Below are positions 33,705-42,092 of a DNA stretch of 64,000 nt, in pieces. Below the pieces are notes generated by a model, which saw only the letters and a program-made list of their open reading frames with translations, was not told the DNA's origin and did no database searches. Source of the DNA: Agromyces ramosus (GTDB lineage: Bacteria; Actinomycetota; Actinomycetes; Actinomycetales; Microbacteriaceae); the NCBI RefSeq assembly GCF_004216665.1, contig NZ_SGWY01000002.1, positions 38,685 to 102,684 of the forward strand, in the 5' to 3' direction. Positions within the stretch are counted from its first letter, which is position 1. The number at the start of each line of letters is the position of its first letter. Made by a program: the position numbers and the translations under genes.

Positions 33705-33736
33705 CTTCGGTCGGCGACGGAGTCGAGAGGAGCCGC

Positions 33737-34333
33737 GTGACCCGCATTCCCGCACCTGAGCGCCGTTCCGCGCTCATCGAGGCGGCCCTCCGCGTCGCGG
33801 CAAGGGTCGGCATCGCCCAGGCGACGACGCGCGCGATCGTCGCCGAAGCGGGAATGTCGCTCGCGAGCTTCCACTACGTGTTCGACTCCCGCGACGAGCT
33901 CATCGACGAGCTCATCACGACCGTGGTCGCCCGCGAGCAGCAGGCGGTCATCCCCGATCTCTCGCCGGGACAGAGCCTCGCCGAACTCCTCGAGTCGGGG
34001 ATCGTCGGCTACTTCGAGCACCTCAAGGCCGACCCCGAGCACGAGCAGGCGATGCTCGAGCTCACGCAGTACGCGCTGCGGTCGCCCGAGCGGCGCTCGC
34101 TCGCGCTCGCCCAATACGCCCGCTACACCGAGCTCGCCGAGCGCTCCCTCGAGCTGGCTGCCGAGGTCGCCGACGTCACGTGGCGGATCCCGGTCTCCGA
34201 GGTGGCGCGCGTGCTCGTCGCGTTCACCGACGGGCTCACCATCACCTGGCTCGTCGATCGCGACGACGACGCCGCCAGGGCGGTCGCACACGTGGCCGCC
34301 GACGCCCTCTCGAGAATGGCCGACCCCCGATGA
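33737..34333 (+). CDS. TetR family transcriptional regulator
   Basis: 198 residues. The N-terminal HTH (about 8-52) reads [44 protein letters not shown], a clear TetR signature. The C-terminal ligand domain contains [23 protein letters not shown], a segment seen in regulators of the TetR_C subgroups. GTG 33737 has AGAGGAG upstream. Its stop overlaps the ATG of the MFS gene, so it is the first gene of a four-gene operon and probably controls it through the nearby palindrome. Confidence 0.93.
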   Translation: MTRIPAPERRSALIEAALRVAARVGIAQATTRAIVAEAGMSLASFHYVFDSRDELIDELITTVVAREQQAVIPDLSPGQSLAELLESGIVGYFEHLKADPEHEQAMLELTQYALRSPERRSLALAQYARYTELAERSLELAAEVADVTWRIPVSEVARVLVAFTDGLTITWLVDRDDDAARAVAHVAADALSRMADPR

Positions 34334-35625
34334 CGAGCCTCGACCCCGCCCCGCCCGTGCCCGGGCGGCCCGTGCACGACCAGCCGCTCGCCGCCCTCGG
34401 CGAGCCGGTCCGCCGGGTCTCGGCCGGGTGGATCGGCGCATTCGCGACCGTGTGGCTCGGCGTCTGGATGGCGCAGCTCACCCCGGTGCAGCTCCTGCTG
34501 CCCGCGCAGGTCGACGCCGCGCTGCATCCCGAGGACTGGGTCGACAGCGTCGTCGCGTTCGGCATGATCTCGGGCATCGCGGCCATCGCCACGATCATCG
34601 CCTACCCGCTCACCGGCGCGCTCTCCGACCGCACGGCCTCGAGGTTCGGTCGACGACGGCCGTGGATCGTGGTGGGGGCGCTCGTGTTCGCGCTCTCGCT
34701 CGTGGTGCTCGGGCTGCAGACCCAGATCTGGGCGATCGGCGCGGCATGGGTCGCGGCATCCGTCGGCTTCTGCATCATGACGGCCGCGCTCACCGCGACG
34801 ATCTCCGACCAGGTGCCCGTCGGCCAGCGCGGATTCGTGTCGGGCTGGATGTCGGCGCCGCAGGCGGTCGGCATCATCGTCGGGCTGCTCCTCGTCACCG
34901 AGCTCGTCACCGACCGGGCGCTCGGCTACGCCCTGCTCGCCGTGATCGTCGTGGTGCTCGCGGTGCCGTTCCTCACCCGACACGACGAGCCGCTCGCCGC
35001 GGCCGAACGTGCCCGCGTGACCGCGAAGGGCATCCTCGCCGGCTTCTGGATCAGCCCCCGCAGGCATCCCGACTTCGGCTGGACCCTGCTCAGCCGGGTG
35101 CTCGTCTCGGTCGGCAACGCGCTCGGCACGAGCCTGCTGCTCTACTTCCTGATGTTCCAGCTCGACGACGACGACGCCGAGGCCGACCTCATCGTGCTGA
35201 CGCTCATCTACATGGTCTTCGTGATCCTCGCGTCGCTCCTGCTCGGGAAGCTCTCCGACCGGTTGGGCCGACGCAAGGCGTTCGTCTTCCTCGCGTCGGG
35301 CCTCCAGGGCATCGCGGCCCTGCTCCTCGCGATCTTCCCCGACCTCACCGTCGCGATGATCGCCGCCGGCATCCTCGGCCTCGGCTACGGCTGCTTCCTC
35401 TCGGTCGACCAGGCGCTCGCCACCCAGGTGCTGCCCGACGCGGCATCGCGAGGCAAGGACCTCGGCATCATGAACATCGCGTCCGCGGTGCCGCAGGCGA
35501 TCGCGCCGTTGATCGGCGCGGCCGCGGTGGTCGCCACCGGTTCGTTCGTGCTGGTGTTCGTGCTCAGTGCGGTATTCGCCTTCGCCGGCGCCGTCGCCGT
35601 CTCGCGGGTCCGGAGCGTCCGCTGA
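34330..35625 (+). CDS. MFS transporter
   Basis: A 431-residue major facilitator with 12 predicted helices. The helix 2-3 loop motif is GALSDRTASRFGRRRPWIVVG and its second-half counterpart is GKLSDRLGRRKAFVF. A long central loop carries an acidic DDDDAEAD stretch. The gene overlaps the TetR stop by 4 bases and the next start by 1 base (TGATG), so all are translationally coupled. The substrate is presumably processed by the PLP aldolase and lactone oxidase that follow, but cannot be named. Confidence 0.92.
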   Translation: MTSLDPAPPVPGRPVHDQPLAALGEPVRRVSAGWIGAFATVWLGVWMAQLTPVQLLLPAQVDAALHPEDWVDSVVAFGMISGIAAIATIIAYPLTGALSDRTASRFGRRRPWIVVGALVFALSLVVLGLQTQIWAIGAAWVAASVGFCIMTAALTATISDQVPVGQRGFVSGWMSAPQAVGIIVGLLLVTELVTDRALGYALLAVIVVVLAVPFLTRHDEPLAAAERARVTAKGILAGFWISPRRHPDFGWTLLSRVLVSVGNALGTSLLLYFLMFQLDDDDAEADLIVLTLIYMVFVILASLLLGKLSDRLGRRKAFVFLASGLQGIAALLLAIFPDLTVAMIAAGILGLGYGCFLSVDQALATQVLPDAASRGKDLGIMNIASAVPQAIAPLIGAAAVVATGSFVLVFVLSAVFAFAGAVAVSRVRSVR

Positions 35626-36869
35626 TGACCCTCGACCTGCGGTTCGACGACCCGGTGACGGATGCCGCGAGCTGGCTCGATCCCGCCGGGTACTGGCCGG
35701 CGCTGACCGCCGCCACGCGCCACCTCGACGCGCCGGTCGGGGTGATCCACCGCGGAGCGCTGCGGCACAACGCGAAGGACATGGTGCGCCGCGCGGCGGG
35801 GACGCCGATCCGCATCGCGTCGAAGTCGGTGCGCGTGCGCAGCGTGGTGGAGGCCCTCCTCGAGCAGCCGGGCTTCCACGGCGTGCTCGCCTACACGCTC
35901 GCCGAGGCGCTCTGGCTGGCCGACACCGTCGACGACCTCGTCGTCGGTTATCCCACGGCGGAGCGCGGCGGCATCCGTCGCCTCGGAACCGACCCCGACC
36001 TCGCGGGCCGGATCACGCTCATGGTCGACTCGCCGCAGCAGCTCGACCTCGTCGACGACGTGCTGCCGCCGTCGCGGCGCGAGGAGATCCGGGTCTGCGT
36101 CGAACTGGATGCGTCATGGCACGCCCCCGTGCTGGGGCACCTCGGGGTGCGCCGATCGCCCGTGCACGAGCCGGCCGACGCGGGCGCGCTGGCCGCGTAC
36201 GTGGTGCGGCGCCCGGGATTCCGGCTCGTGGGCATGATGTCGTACGAGGCGCAGATCGCGGGAGTCGTGAACCGTCCGGCCGGGCGCCCGGTCGACGGCG
36301 CGGTGAACCGCTGGATGCAGTCGCGCTCGCTGCCCGAACTGCTCGAGCGGCGCGCTCGCGCCGTCGCGGCCGTGCGCGAGCACGCCGACCTCGAGTTCGT
36401 GAACGGGGGCGGCACGGGGTCGCTCGAGGCGACGGCAGCGGATGCCTCGGTGACCGAGATCGCCGCCGGCTCCGGCCTGCTCGGCGGCCACCTGTTCGAC
36501 GGCTACGACCACTTCACGCCAGCCCCCGCCGCCGCGTTCGCGCTCGACGTCGTGCGCTCGCCGAGCCCCGCGCACGCGACGATCCTCGGCGGCGGCTGGA
36601 TCGCGTCGGGCCCGCCAGGAGCCGACCGCGTGCCGCGGATCGTGTGGCCCGAGCGCCTGACGATGCTCGCGCGCGAATCGGCCGGCGAGGTGCAGACGCC
36701 CGTGACCGGGGCCGCCGCGGGGCGCCTGCGGGCCGGCGACCGGGTGTGGTTCCGGCACACGAAGTCGGGCGAGCTGTCGGAGCACCTCAACGAGTTCGCC
36801 GTGGTCGACGGCGACGAGGTGGTCGACTCCGTGCCCACCTACCGCGGCGAGGGGAAGGCCTTCCTATGA
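35625..36869 (+). CDS. PLP-dependent amino acid deaminase/aldolase (alanine racemase-like fold)
   Basis: A 414-residue fold-type III PLP enzyme. The N-terminal alanine-racemase-like barrel has the PLP lysine in TPIRIASKSVRVRS (about residue 67). FVNGGGTGSLEATAADASVTEIAAGSGLLGG is the phosphate-binding region, and the C-terminal beta domain contains WFRHTKSGELSEHLNEFAVVDG, with a His typical of D-threonine aldolase-type metal sites. Relatives cleave or deaminate beta-hydroxy D-amino acids. It is coupled to the MFS gene upstream and overlaps the oxidase gene by 4 bases. Confidence 0.88.
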   Translation: MTLDLRFDDPVTDAASWLDPAGYWPALTAATRHLDAPVGVIHRGALRHNAKDMVRRAAGTPIRIASKSVRVRSVVEALLEQPGFHGVLAYTLAEALWLADTVDDLVVGYPTAERGGIRRLGTDPDLAGRITLMVDSPQQLDLVDDVLPPSRREEIRVCVELDASWHAPVLGHLGVRRSPVHEPADAGALAAYVVRRPGFRLVGMMSYEAQIAGVVNRPAGRPVDGAVNRWMQSRSLPELLERRARAVAAVREHADLEFVNGGGTGSLEATAADASVTEIAAGSGLLGGHLFDGYDHFTPAPAAAFALDVVRSPSPAHATILGGGWIASGPPGADRVPRIVWPERLTMLARESAGEVQTPVTGAAAGRLRAGDRVWFRHTKSGELSEHLNEFAVVDGDEVVDSVPTYRGEGKAFL

Positions 36870-38233
36870 CGGCGAGCGGGGACACCTGGCGCAACTGGGG
36901 TCGCACCGAGTCGGTGCGACCGGCGCGGGTGGAGCGGCCGGCCACGGCCGGCGCGGTGCAGCGCGCGGTCGAGTCCGCCGCGGCATCCGGCCTGCGCGTC
37001 AAGCCCGTGGGCGCCGGCCACAGCTTCACCGGCATCGCGGTCGCGCCCGACGTGCAGCTCGACCTGACCGACCTCTCGGGCCTGATCGACGCGGATGTCG
37101 CGACCGGCCGGGTGACGCTCGCCGCCGGCACCCGCCTGCACCGGTTGCCGCACCTGCTCGCCCCCTACGGCCTCGCGATGCCGAACATGGGCGACATCGA
37201 TCGGCAGACGATCGCGGGCGCCACGTCCACCGGCACGCACGGCACGGGACTCGGATTCGGCGGCCTCGCGACGCAGATCGTCGCCGCGAAGCTCGTGACG
37301 GGCGCGGGCGAGCTCCTCACCGTGAGCGAGACCGAGCGCCCCGAACTGCTGCCCGCGGTGCGCCTCGGCCTCGGCGCCCTCGGCGTGCTCGTCGAGGTGA
37401 CCCTGCAGCTCGTGCCGCGGTTCGTGCTGGAGGCCGTGGAGCGCCCCGAGCCGTTCGGCCTCGTGCTCGACGAGTGGCTCGACCGGGTGCGCGAGCGCGA
37501 CCACTTCGAGTTCTACTGGTTCCCGCACACCGACACCGCGCTGACGAAGACGAACACCCGCCTGCCCGGCGACGCGCCCCGCAAGCCGCTCGGCGGCGTG
37601 CCGCGCTGGATCGACGACGAGTTCATCTCGAACGGACTGTTCGAGATCGCCTGCGCCGCGCTCACGGTGGTGCCGCGGGCCACGCCGCACCTCGCGTGGC
37701 TCACCGACAAGCTCACCGGGAACCGGGACTTCACGGACTTCTCGACGTCGGTGTTCACGAGCGTCCGTCGGGTGCGGTTCCGCGAGATGGAGTACGCGAT
37801 CCCGCTCGAGGCGATCCCCGAGGCCGTGCGGGAGGTGCGGGCGCTCATCGAGCGGAGGGGATGGCACATCACCTTCCCGATCGAGGTGCGCGCCGCGGCA
37901 TCCGACGACAACTGGCTCTCGACGGCGTACGGCCGCGAGACCGGCTACGTCGCCGTGCACCGCTACTTCCGCGAGGACCCGACCGAGTACTTCACGGCCG
38001 TGGAGCAGGTCATGCGGGGCTACGGCGGGCGGCCGCACTGGGGCAAGCTGCACACGCAGACGGCCGAGACGCTGCGCGACGTGTATCCCCGGTTCGACGA
38101 CTTCCTGCGCGTGCGCGACGAGCTCGACCCCGAGCGCCGATTCGCGAACCCGTACCTGGATCGGGTGCTGGGGGGCGGGCGGGCGGATGCCGCGACGGAC
38201 GCCGGGCCTACGGCGTCCGTCGACGCAGCGTGA
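36866..38233 (+). CDS. D-arabinono-1,4-lactone oxidase family FAD-binding protein
   Basis: A 455-residue VAO-superfamily oxidase. The N-terminal FAD-binding PCMH domain includes VKPVGAGHSFTGIAV, where the histidine is in the position used for FAD contact, and GATSTGTHGTG. The C-terminal ALO domain contains WHITFPIEVRAAASDDNWLS and the substrate-site HWGKLHT. Relatives oxidise sugar lactones or alditols with O2. It is the last gene of the TetR operon. Its last 26 bases overlap the 3' end of the convergent ABC permease gene. Confidence 0.9.
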   Translation: MTASGDTWRNWGRTESVRPARVERPATAGAVQRAVESAAASGLRVKPVGAGHSFTGIAVAPDVQLDLTDLSGLIDADVATGRVTLAAGTRLHRLPHLLAPYGLAMPNMGDIDRQTIAGATSTGTHGTGLGFGGLATQIVAAKLVTGAGELLTVSETERPELLPAVRLGLGALGVLVEVTLQLVPRFVLEAVERPEPFGLVLDEWLDRVRERDHFEFYWFPHTDTALTKTNTRLPGDAPRKPLGGVPRWIDDEFISNGLFEIACAALTVVPRATPHLAWLTDKLTGNRDFTDFSTSVFTSVRRVRFREMEYAIPLEAIPEAVREVRALIERRGWHITFPIEVRAAASDDNWLSTAYGRETGYVAVHRYFREDPTEYFTAVEQVMRGYGGRPHWGKLHTQTAETLRDVYPRFDDFLRVRDELDPERRFANPYLDRVLGGGRADAATDAGPTASVDAA

Positions 38234-38942
38234 TCGAGCCGACCACGATCGAGCCCACGATCCAGGCGCCGATCGCGAGAATGCGCGCCCAGATCCACGC
38301 GGCGTCCTCCGAGTCGTTCGCCACCGCCGTGAGGGCGTCGATCGCGTAGCTCAGCGGCAGCCAGTCGCTGATCGCCTCGAGCACCTCGGGCAGCTGGTCG
38401 CGCGGGATGAAGATCCCGCACAGCAGGACCTGCGGGAACACGAGCAGCGGCATGAACTGGACGACCTGGAACTCCGTGCGCGCGAAGGCGCTCGCGAGCA
38501 GGCCGAGCGCCGTGCCGAGCAGCGCGTCGGCGACCGTGACCGCGAACAGCAGCCAGATCGAACCCTCGATCTCCAGGCCGCAGACGAACACCGCGAACGA
38601 CACCGCGATCGCGGTCTGGAAGATCGCGAGGAAGCCGAACGCGAGCGCGTAGCCGAGGATGAAGTCGCCCTTGCCGAGCGGCATCGAGAACAGCCGCTCG
38701 AGCGTGCCGCTGCGGCGTTCGCGCAACGTCGCGATGCTCGTGACGAGGAACATGACGATGAAGGGGAACAGCGCGATCATCGCCGGGCCGATCGTCTGGA
38801 ACACGTCGGTGTCGACGAAGATCCAGGCGACCAGGCCGATGAGCAGGCTCGGCACCACGAGCAGCAGCCCGATGGTGCGCTCATCGTGCCGGATCTGCGT
38901 GAGCACGCGGCCGGCCGTCGAGAACGTGCGGACGAGCGTCAT
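38208..38942 (-). CDS. ABC-2 type transporter permease (DrrB-like)
   Basis: A 244-residue membrane protein with six helices. LRERRSGTLERLFSMPLGKGDFILGY is the ABC-2 permease signature, and LLCGIFIPRDQLPEVLEAISDWLPLSYAIDAL is also typical of drug- or lipid-exporting DrrB-like proteins. It overlaps the ATPase gene by 4 bases. The three genes TetR, ATPase and permease form a leftward operon. The 3' end overlaps the convergent oxidase gene by 26 bases. Confidence 0.92.
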   Translation of the reverse strand: MTLVRTFSTAGRVLTQIRHDERTIGLLLVVPSLLIGLVAWIFVDTDVFQTIGPAMIALFPFIVMFLVTSIATLRERRSGTLERLFSMPLGKGDFILGYALAFGFLAIFQTAIAVSFAVFVCGLEIEGSIWLLFAVTVADALLGTALGLLASAFARTEFQVVQFMPLLVFPQVLLCGIFIPRDQLPEVLEAISDWLPLSYAIDALTAVANDSEDAAWIWARILAIGAWIVGSIVVGSITLRRRTP

Positions 38943-39799
38943 CGCCGGGCCTCGCTTCCGGGGCCGGAGTCGGGATCGGTCGTGCGCACGTGCTTCGCGA
39001 CGTGCGCGGACTCGTCGTGGGACGACTCGTCGTGGGGCGACGCGTCGTGGGGCTGCAGGTCGGGCTCGCCGCGGTCGATGAGGCGCAGGAACGCGTCCTC
39101 GACGTCGTCGGTGCCCGTGAACGCGAGCACGCCCGCGACGGTGTCGTCGGCGAGCAGCTCGCCGTCGCGCATGAGCAGCAGGCGGTCGCAGCGCTTCGCC
39201 TCGTCCATGACGTGGCTCGAGACGAGGAGCGTGGCGCCGTCGGCGGCGAGCTCGTGGAAGAGCTGCCAGAGTTCCACGCGCAGCACCGGGTCGAGGCCCA
39301 CCGTGGGCTCGTCGAGCACGAGCACCTCGGGGTTGCCGAGCAGGGCCGCGGCGAGCGACACGCGCCCGCGCTGCCCGCCGGACAATGAGCCGGCGAGGCG
39401 GTCGGCCACCGAGCCGAGGTCGGTGCGCTCGATGACCCGGTCGATGTCGGATGCCGGTGCGCCGAGCACCCGGCGGAAGTACGTCAGGTTCTGTCGCACC
39501 GTGAGGTCGTCGTAGACGCTCGCCTGCTGGGTGTAGTAGGCGACCCGCCGGCGGAGCGCGGGGGAGCCCGCGGGCCGGCCGAGCACCTCGATGGTGCCGG
39601 ACTGCACGACCTGGACGCCCACGATCGAGCGCATGAGCGTGGTCTTGCCACTGCCGCTCGGACCGAGGAGGCCCACGATGAGTCCGCGCGGCACGGCGAG
39701 CGAGAGGCCCTGCAGCACGCGCGTCTTCGCGCGCTTCACGTGCAGGTCGTGCACGACGATCGCGGGCCCGCTCGGCGCGGCATCCGCATTATTCATCAT
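38939..39799 (-). CDS. ABC transporter ATP-binding protein with His-rich tail
   Basis: A 286-residue ATPase. Walker A is GPSGSGKTT, signature LSGGQRGRVSLAAALLG, Walker B EVLVLDEPTVGLDP, and the switch SSHVMDEAKRCDR. The C-terminal 40 residues carry histidines in a near-repeat (PHDASPHDESSHDESAH), unusual for the family. Tandem ATG codons at 39799 and 39796 are the likely starts. They overlap the TetR stop by up to 11 bases, giving translational coupling and no separate Shine-Dalgarno. It works with the DrrB-like permease downstream. Confidence 0.92.
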   Translation of the reverse strand: MMNNADAAPSGPAIVVHDLHVKRAKTRVLQGLSLAVPRGLIVGLLGPSGSGKTTLMRSIVGVQVVQSGTIEVLGRPAGSPALRRRVAYYTQQASVYDDLTVRQNLTYFRRVLGAPASDIDRVIERTDLGSVADRLAGSLSGGQRGRVSLAAALLGNPEVLVLDEPTVGLDPVLRVELWQLFHELAADGATLLVSSHVMDEAKRCDRLLLMRDGELLADDTVAGVLAFTGTDDVEDAFLRLIDRGEPDLQPHDASPHDESSHDESAHVAKHVRTTDPDSGPGSEARR

Positions 39800-40451
39800 G
39801 TGCTGAATTGTGCGCGCGCACCGCGGTGCTGTCAAGCACGGGCCCGGTGCCGGTGAGGTGCCACTGGATGGCCGGGGCGACGCGCGCCACGATCTCGTCG
39901 TCGGAGAGCGAGGCGACCGGCTCGAACGCCAGCACGTACCGCACCATGATCACCCCCACGACCTGCGATGCCGCGAGCTCCGCACGCAGCTCGGCATCGG
40001 CGGCGTCGCCGATCCTCGTCGCCACGCGGTGCATGATCTCGCGGCGCAGGAACTCGCGGAGCATCCGCGCGACCGGGCCGTGGCCGATCGCCGAGCGCAT
40101 GGCCGCGGCGGCGGCCGGGCGCACCGCCGGGTTGTCCCAGGCGGTGAGGACGCCGCGCAGCAGTCGGGCGCCGAGCTCCTCGATGGGACCCTCGAGCGCG
40201 CCCTGCACGATGCGATCGGGGCGCAGCGGCACCGCCACGACCTCGGCCACGAGCGCGGACTTGTCGTCGAAGTAGTGGTGCACGAGCGAGGGATCGACCT
40301 CGGCCCGCCGCGCGATCGAGCGGATCGACGCCGCCTCGTACCCGCGCTCGCCGAACTCCGCGGCGGCGGCGGCGAGGATCCTGGCCTTCGTGTCGTCGCG
40401 GGTCGCTCCGCGGGGCCGACCACGGCGGCGGGGTTGCGTGCGCTCCTCCAC
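39789..40451 (-). CDS. TetR family transcriptional regulator
   Basis: A 220-residue regulator starting at a GTG. A basic arm RRRGRPRG leads to the HTH: ILAAAAAEFGERGYEAASIRSIARRAEVDPSLVHHYFDDKSAL (about 25-68). The C-terminal domain is of the TetR_C type often fused to exporter operons (RPDRIVQGALEGPIEELGARLLRG). It is the first gene of the leftward exporter operon and overlaps the ATPase start. It probably represses the exporter in the absence of a ligand; this is inference from context. Confidence 0.9.
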   Translation of the reverse strand: MEERTQPRRRGRPRGATRDDTKARILAAAAAEFGERGYEAASIRSIARRAEVDPSLVHHYFDDKSALVAEVVAVPLRPDRIVQGALEGPIEELGARLLRGVLTAWDNPAVRPAAAAAMRSAIGHGPVARMLREFLRREIMHRVATRIGDAADAELRAELAASQVVGVIMVRYVLAFEPVASLSDDEIVARVAPAIQWHLTGTGPVLDSTAVRAHNSAHDE

Positions 40452-40582
40452 AGCCTGAGCCTACGCCCGGAGCCGCCCGACGCTTCCCTTCGAGTCTCAT
40501 GGCAATCACGGCCGTCCCGCCGGCCCGTCGTTAGGATGAGACGAACACACCGATCGTCGCCGCAGCGCTAGGAGTCCGTGCC

Positions 40583-41149
40583 ATGGAATGGCTGATCCCC
40601 GTCATCATCGTCGTCGCGCTCGTGGTGATCATCGGCATCTACCTCTGGGCGACCTACAACTCGCTCGTCACGCTGAACGTGCGAGTCGATGAGGCCTGGA
40701 GCGACATCACGGTGCAGCTCAAGCGTCGTGCCGACCTGATCCCGAACCTCATCGAGGCGGTGAAGGGCTACGCCGCACACGAGAAGGCGGTCTTCGAGAA
40801 CGTCACGAGGGCCCGCGCCGAGACCCTGCAGGCGCAGGGGCCGGTCGAGGCGGGTGCCGCGGAGAACCACATGCAGCAGGCGCTGAAGTCGATCTTCGCG
40901 GTCGCCGAGGCGTACCCGCAGCTGCAGGCCAGCCAGAACTTCCTGCAGCTGCAGGCCGAGCTCGTCGACACCGAGGACAAGATCCAGGCGTCGCGCCGGT
41001 TCTACAACGGCGGCGTGCGCGAGCTCAACACCAAGATCAAGGTGTTCCCGAACACGCTGTTCGTGCGTGGCCTCGGATTCCACGAGCGCGACTTCTTCGA
41101 GGTCACCGAGCCTGCGGCCATCGCAGAGCCCCCGCGCGTGCAGTTCTAA
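40583..41149 (+). CDS. lemA: LemA family protein
   Basis: A 188-residue protein with one N-terminal membrane helix (about 4-24). The all-helical LemA domain follows, with the hallmark YNSLVTLNVRVDEAWSDITVQLKRRADLIPNLIEAVKGYAAHE and the end motif YNGGVRELNTKIKVFPNTLF. Function is poorly known. In Gram-positives lemA is frequently paired with an HtpX-like protease, as here (9-bp gap). TAGGAG precedes ATG 40583, and a -10-like TAGGAT lies at 40532-40537. Confidence 0.95.
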   Translation: MEWLIPVIIVVALVVIIGIYLWATYNSLVTLNVRVDEAWSDITVQLKRRADLIPNLIEAVKGYAAHEKAVFENVTRARAETLQAQGPVEAGAAENHMQQALKSIFAVAEAYPQLQASQNFLQLQAELVDTEDKIQASRRFYNGGVRELNTKIKVFPNTLFVRGLGFHERDFFEVTEPAAIAEPPRVQF

Positions 41150-41158
41150 GGGCCGGCG

Positions 41159-42031
41159 TTGTACCGAGCGATCGCAAAGAACAAACGCAACACCGTCTTC
41201 ATCATCCTGTTCTTCCTCGCCGTCATCGGCGGGCTGGGATGGCTCGCGGCATGGGTCTACAACGACCTCACGATCGTCATCGTCACCGTCGTGATCGCCG
41301 CCGCCTACGCGCTCTTCCAGTACTTCACGGCCGACCGGCAGGCACTCGCGATGTCGGGTGCGATCGAACTGCACAGCAAGGCCGATCACCCGCGGCTCTG
41401 GCGCACGATCGAGAACCTGTCGATCACGACGGGAACGCCGATGCCGCGCGTGTTCGTCATCTCCGATCCGGCGCCCAACGCGTTCGCCACCGGTCGCGAC
41501 CCCGAGCACGCGGTCGTCGCCGCGACCACAGGCCTGCTCGAGATCATGGACGACGCCGAGCTCGAGGGCGTCATGGCCCACGAGCTCGGGCACGTGCGCA
41601 ACTACGACATCCGGCTCTCGATGATCGTGTTCGGGCTCGTCGTCGCGGTGGGCTTCATCTCCGACATGCTCGTGCGCCTGACGTTCTACGGACGCGGCAA
41701 CAACCAGAACCCGGTCGTGCTCATCTTCGGCCTCGTCGCCCTGCTCATCGCGCCGCTCGTCGCGAGCCTCGTGCAACTCGCGGTCTCGCGCCAGCGGGAG
41801 TACCTGGCGGATGCCACCGGCGCCATGACCACGCGGCATCCCGACGCCCTGGCGCGAGCCCTCGAGAAGCTCGAGGCCTACGGCCGGCCCATGCAGCGGC
41901 AGAACTCCTCGATGGCCCACCTCTGGATCGCCGACCCGCTGAAGCCCGGCGTCATCGACCGCCTGTTCGCGACGCACCCGCCGATCGCCGACCGCGTCAA
42001 GCGCCTCGAGCAGATGGGCGGCGCGTTCTAG
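41159..42031 (+). CDS. htpX: M48 family zinc metalloprotease (HtpX-like)
   Basis: A 290-residue membrane protease for quality control of membrane proteins. Two membrane helices occupy the first 60 residues. PMPRVFVISDPAPNAFATGRDPEHAVVAATTGLLE is the family core. The zinc site is HELGH at about residues 140-144, with the third ligand in QREYLADATGA, and two more membrane helices lie between. It ends HPPIADRVKRLEQMGG. The start is TTG 41159 with AAGGG upstream. It forms an operon with lemA. Confidence 0.93.
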   Translation: MYRAIAKNKRNTVFIILFFLAVIGGLGWLAAWVYNDLTIVIVTVVIAAAYALFQYFTADRQALAMSGAIELHSKADHPRLWRTIENLSITTGTPMPRVFVISDPAPNAFATGRDPEHAVVAATTGLLEIMDDAELEGVMAHELGHVRNYDIRLSMIVFGLVVAVGFISDMLVRLTFYGRGNNQNPVVLIFGLVALLIAPLVASLVQLAVSRQREYLADATGAMTTRHPDALARALEKLEAYGRPMQRQNSSMAHLWIADPLKPGVIDRLFATHPPIADRVKRLEQMGGAF

Positions 42032-42092
42032 CAGCCCCGCGCGGATGCCGCGGGCGCGCCTCCGGAGGCGGCGGCCCGACGCGTCGATCGCG

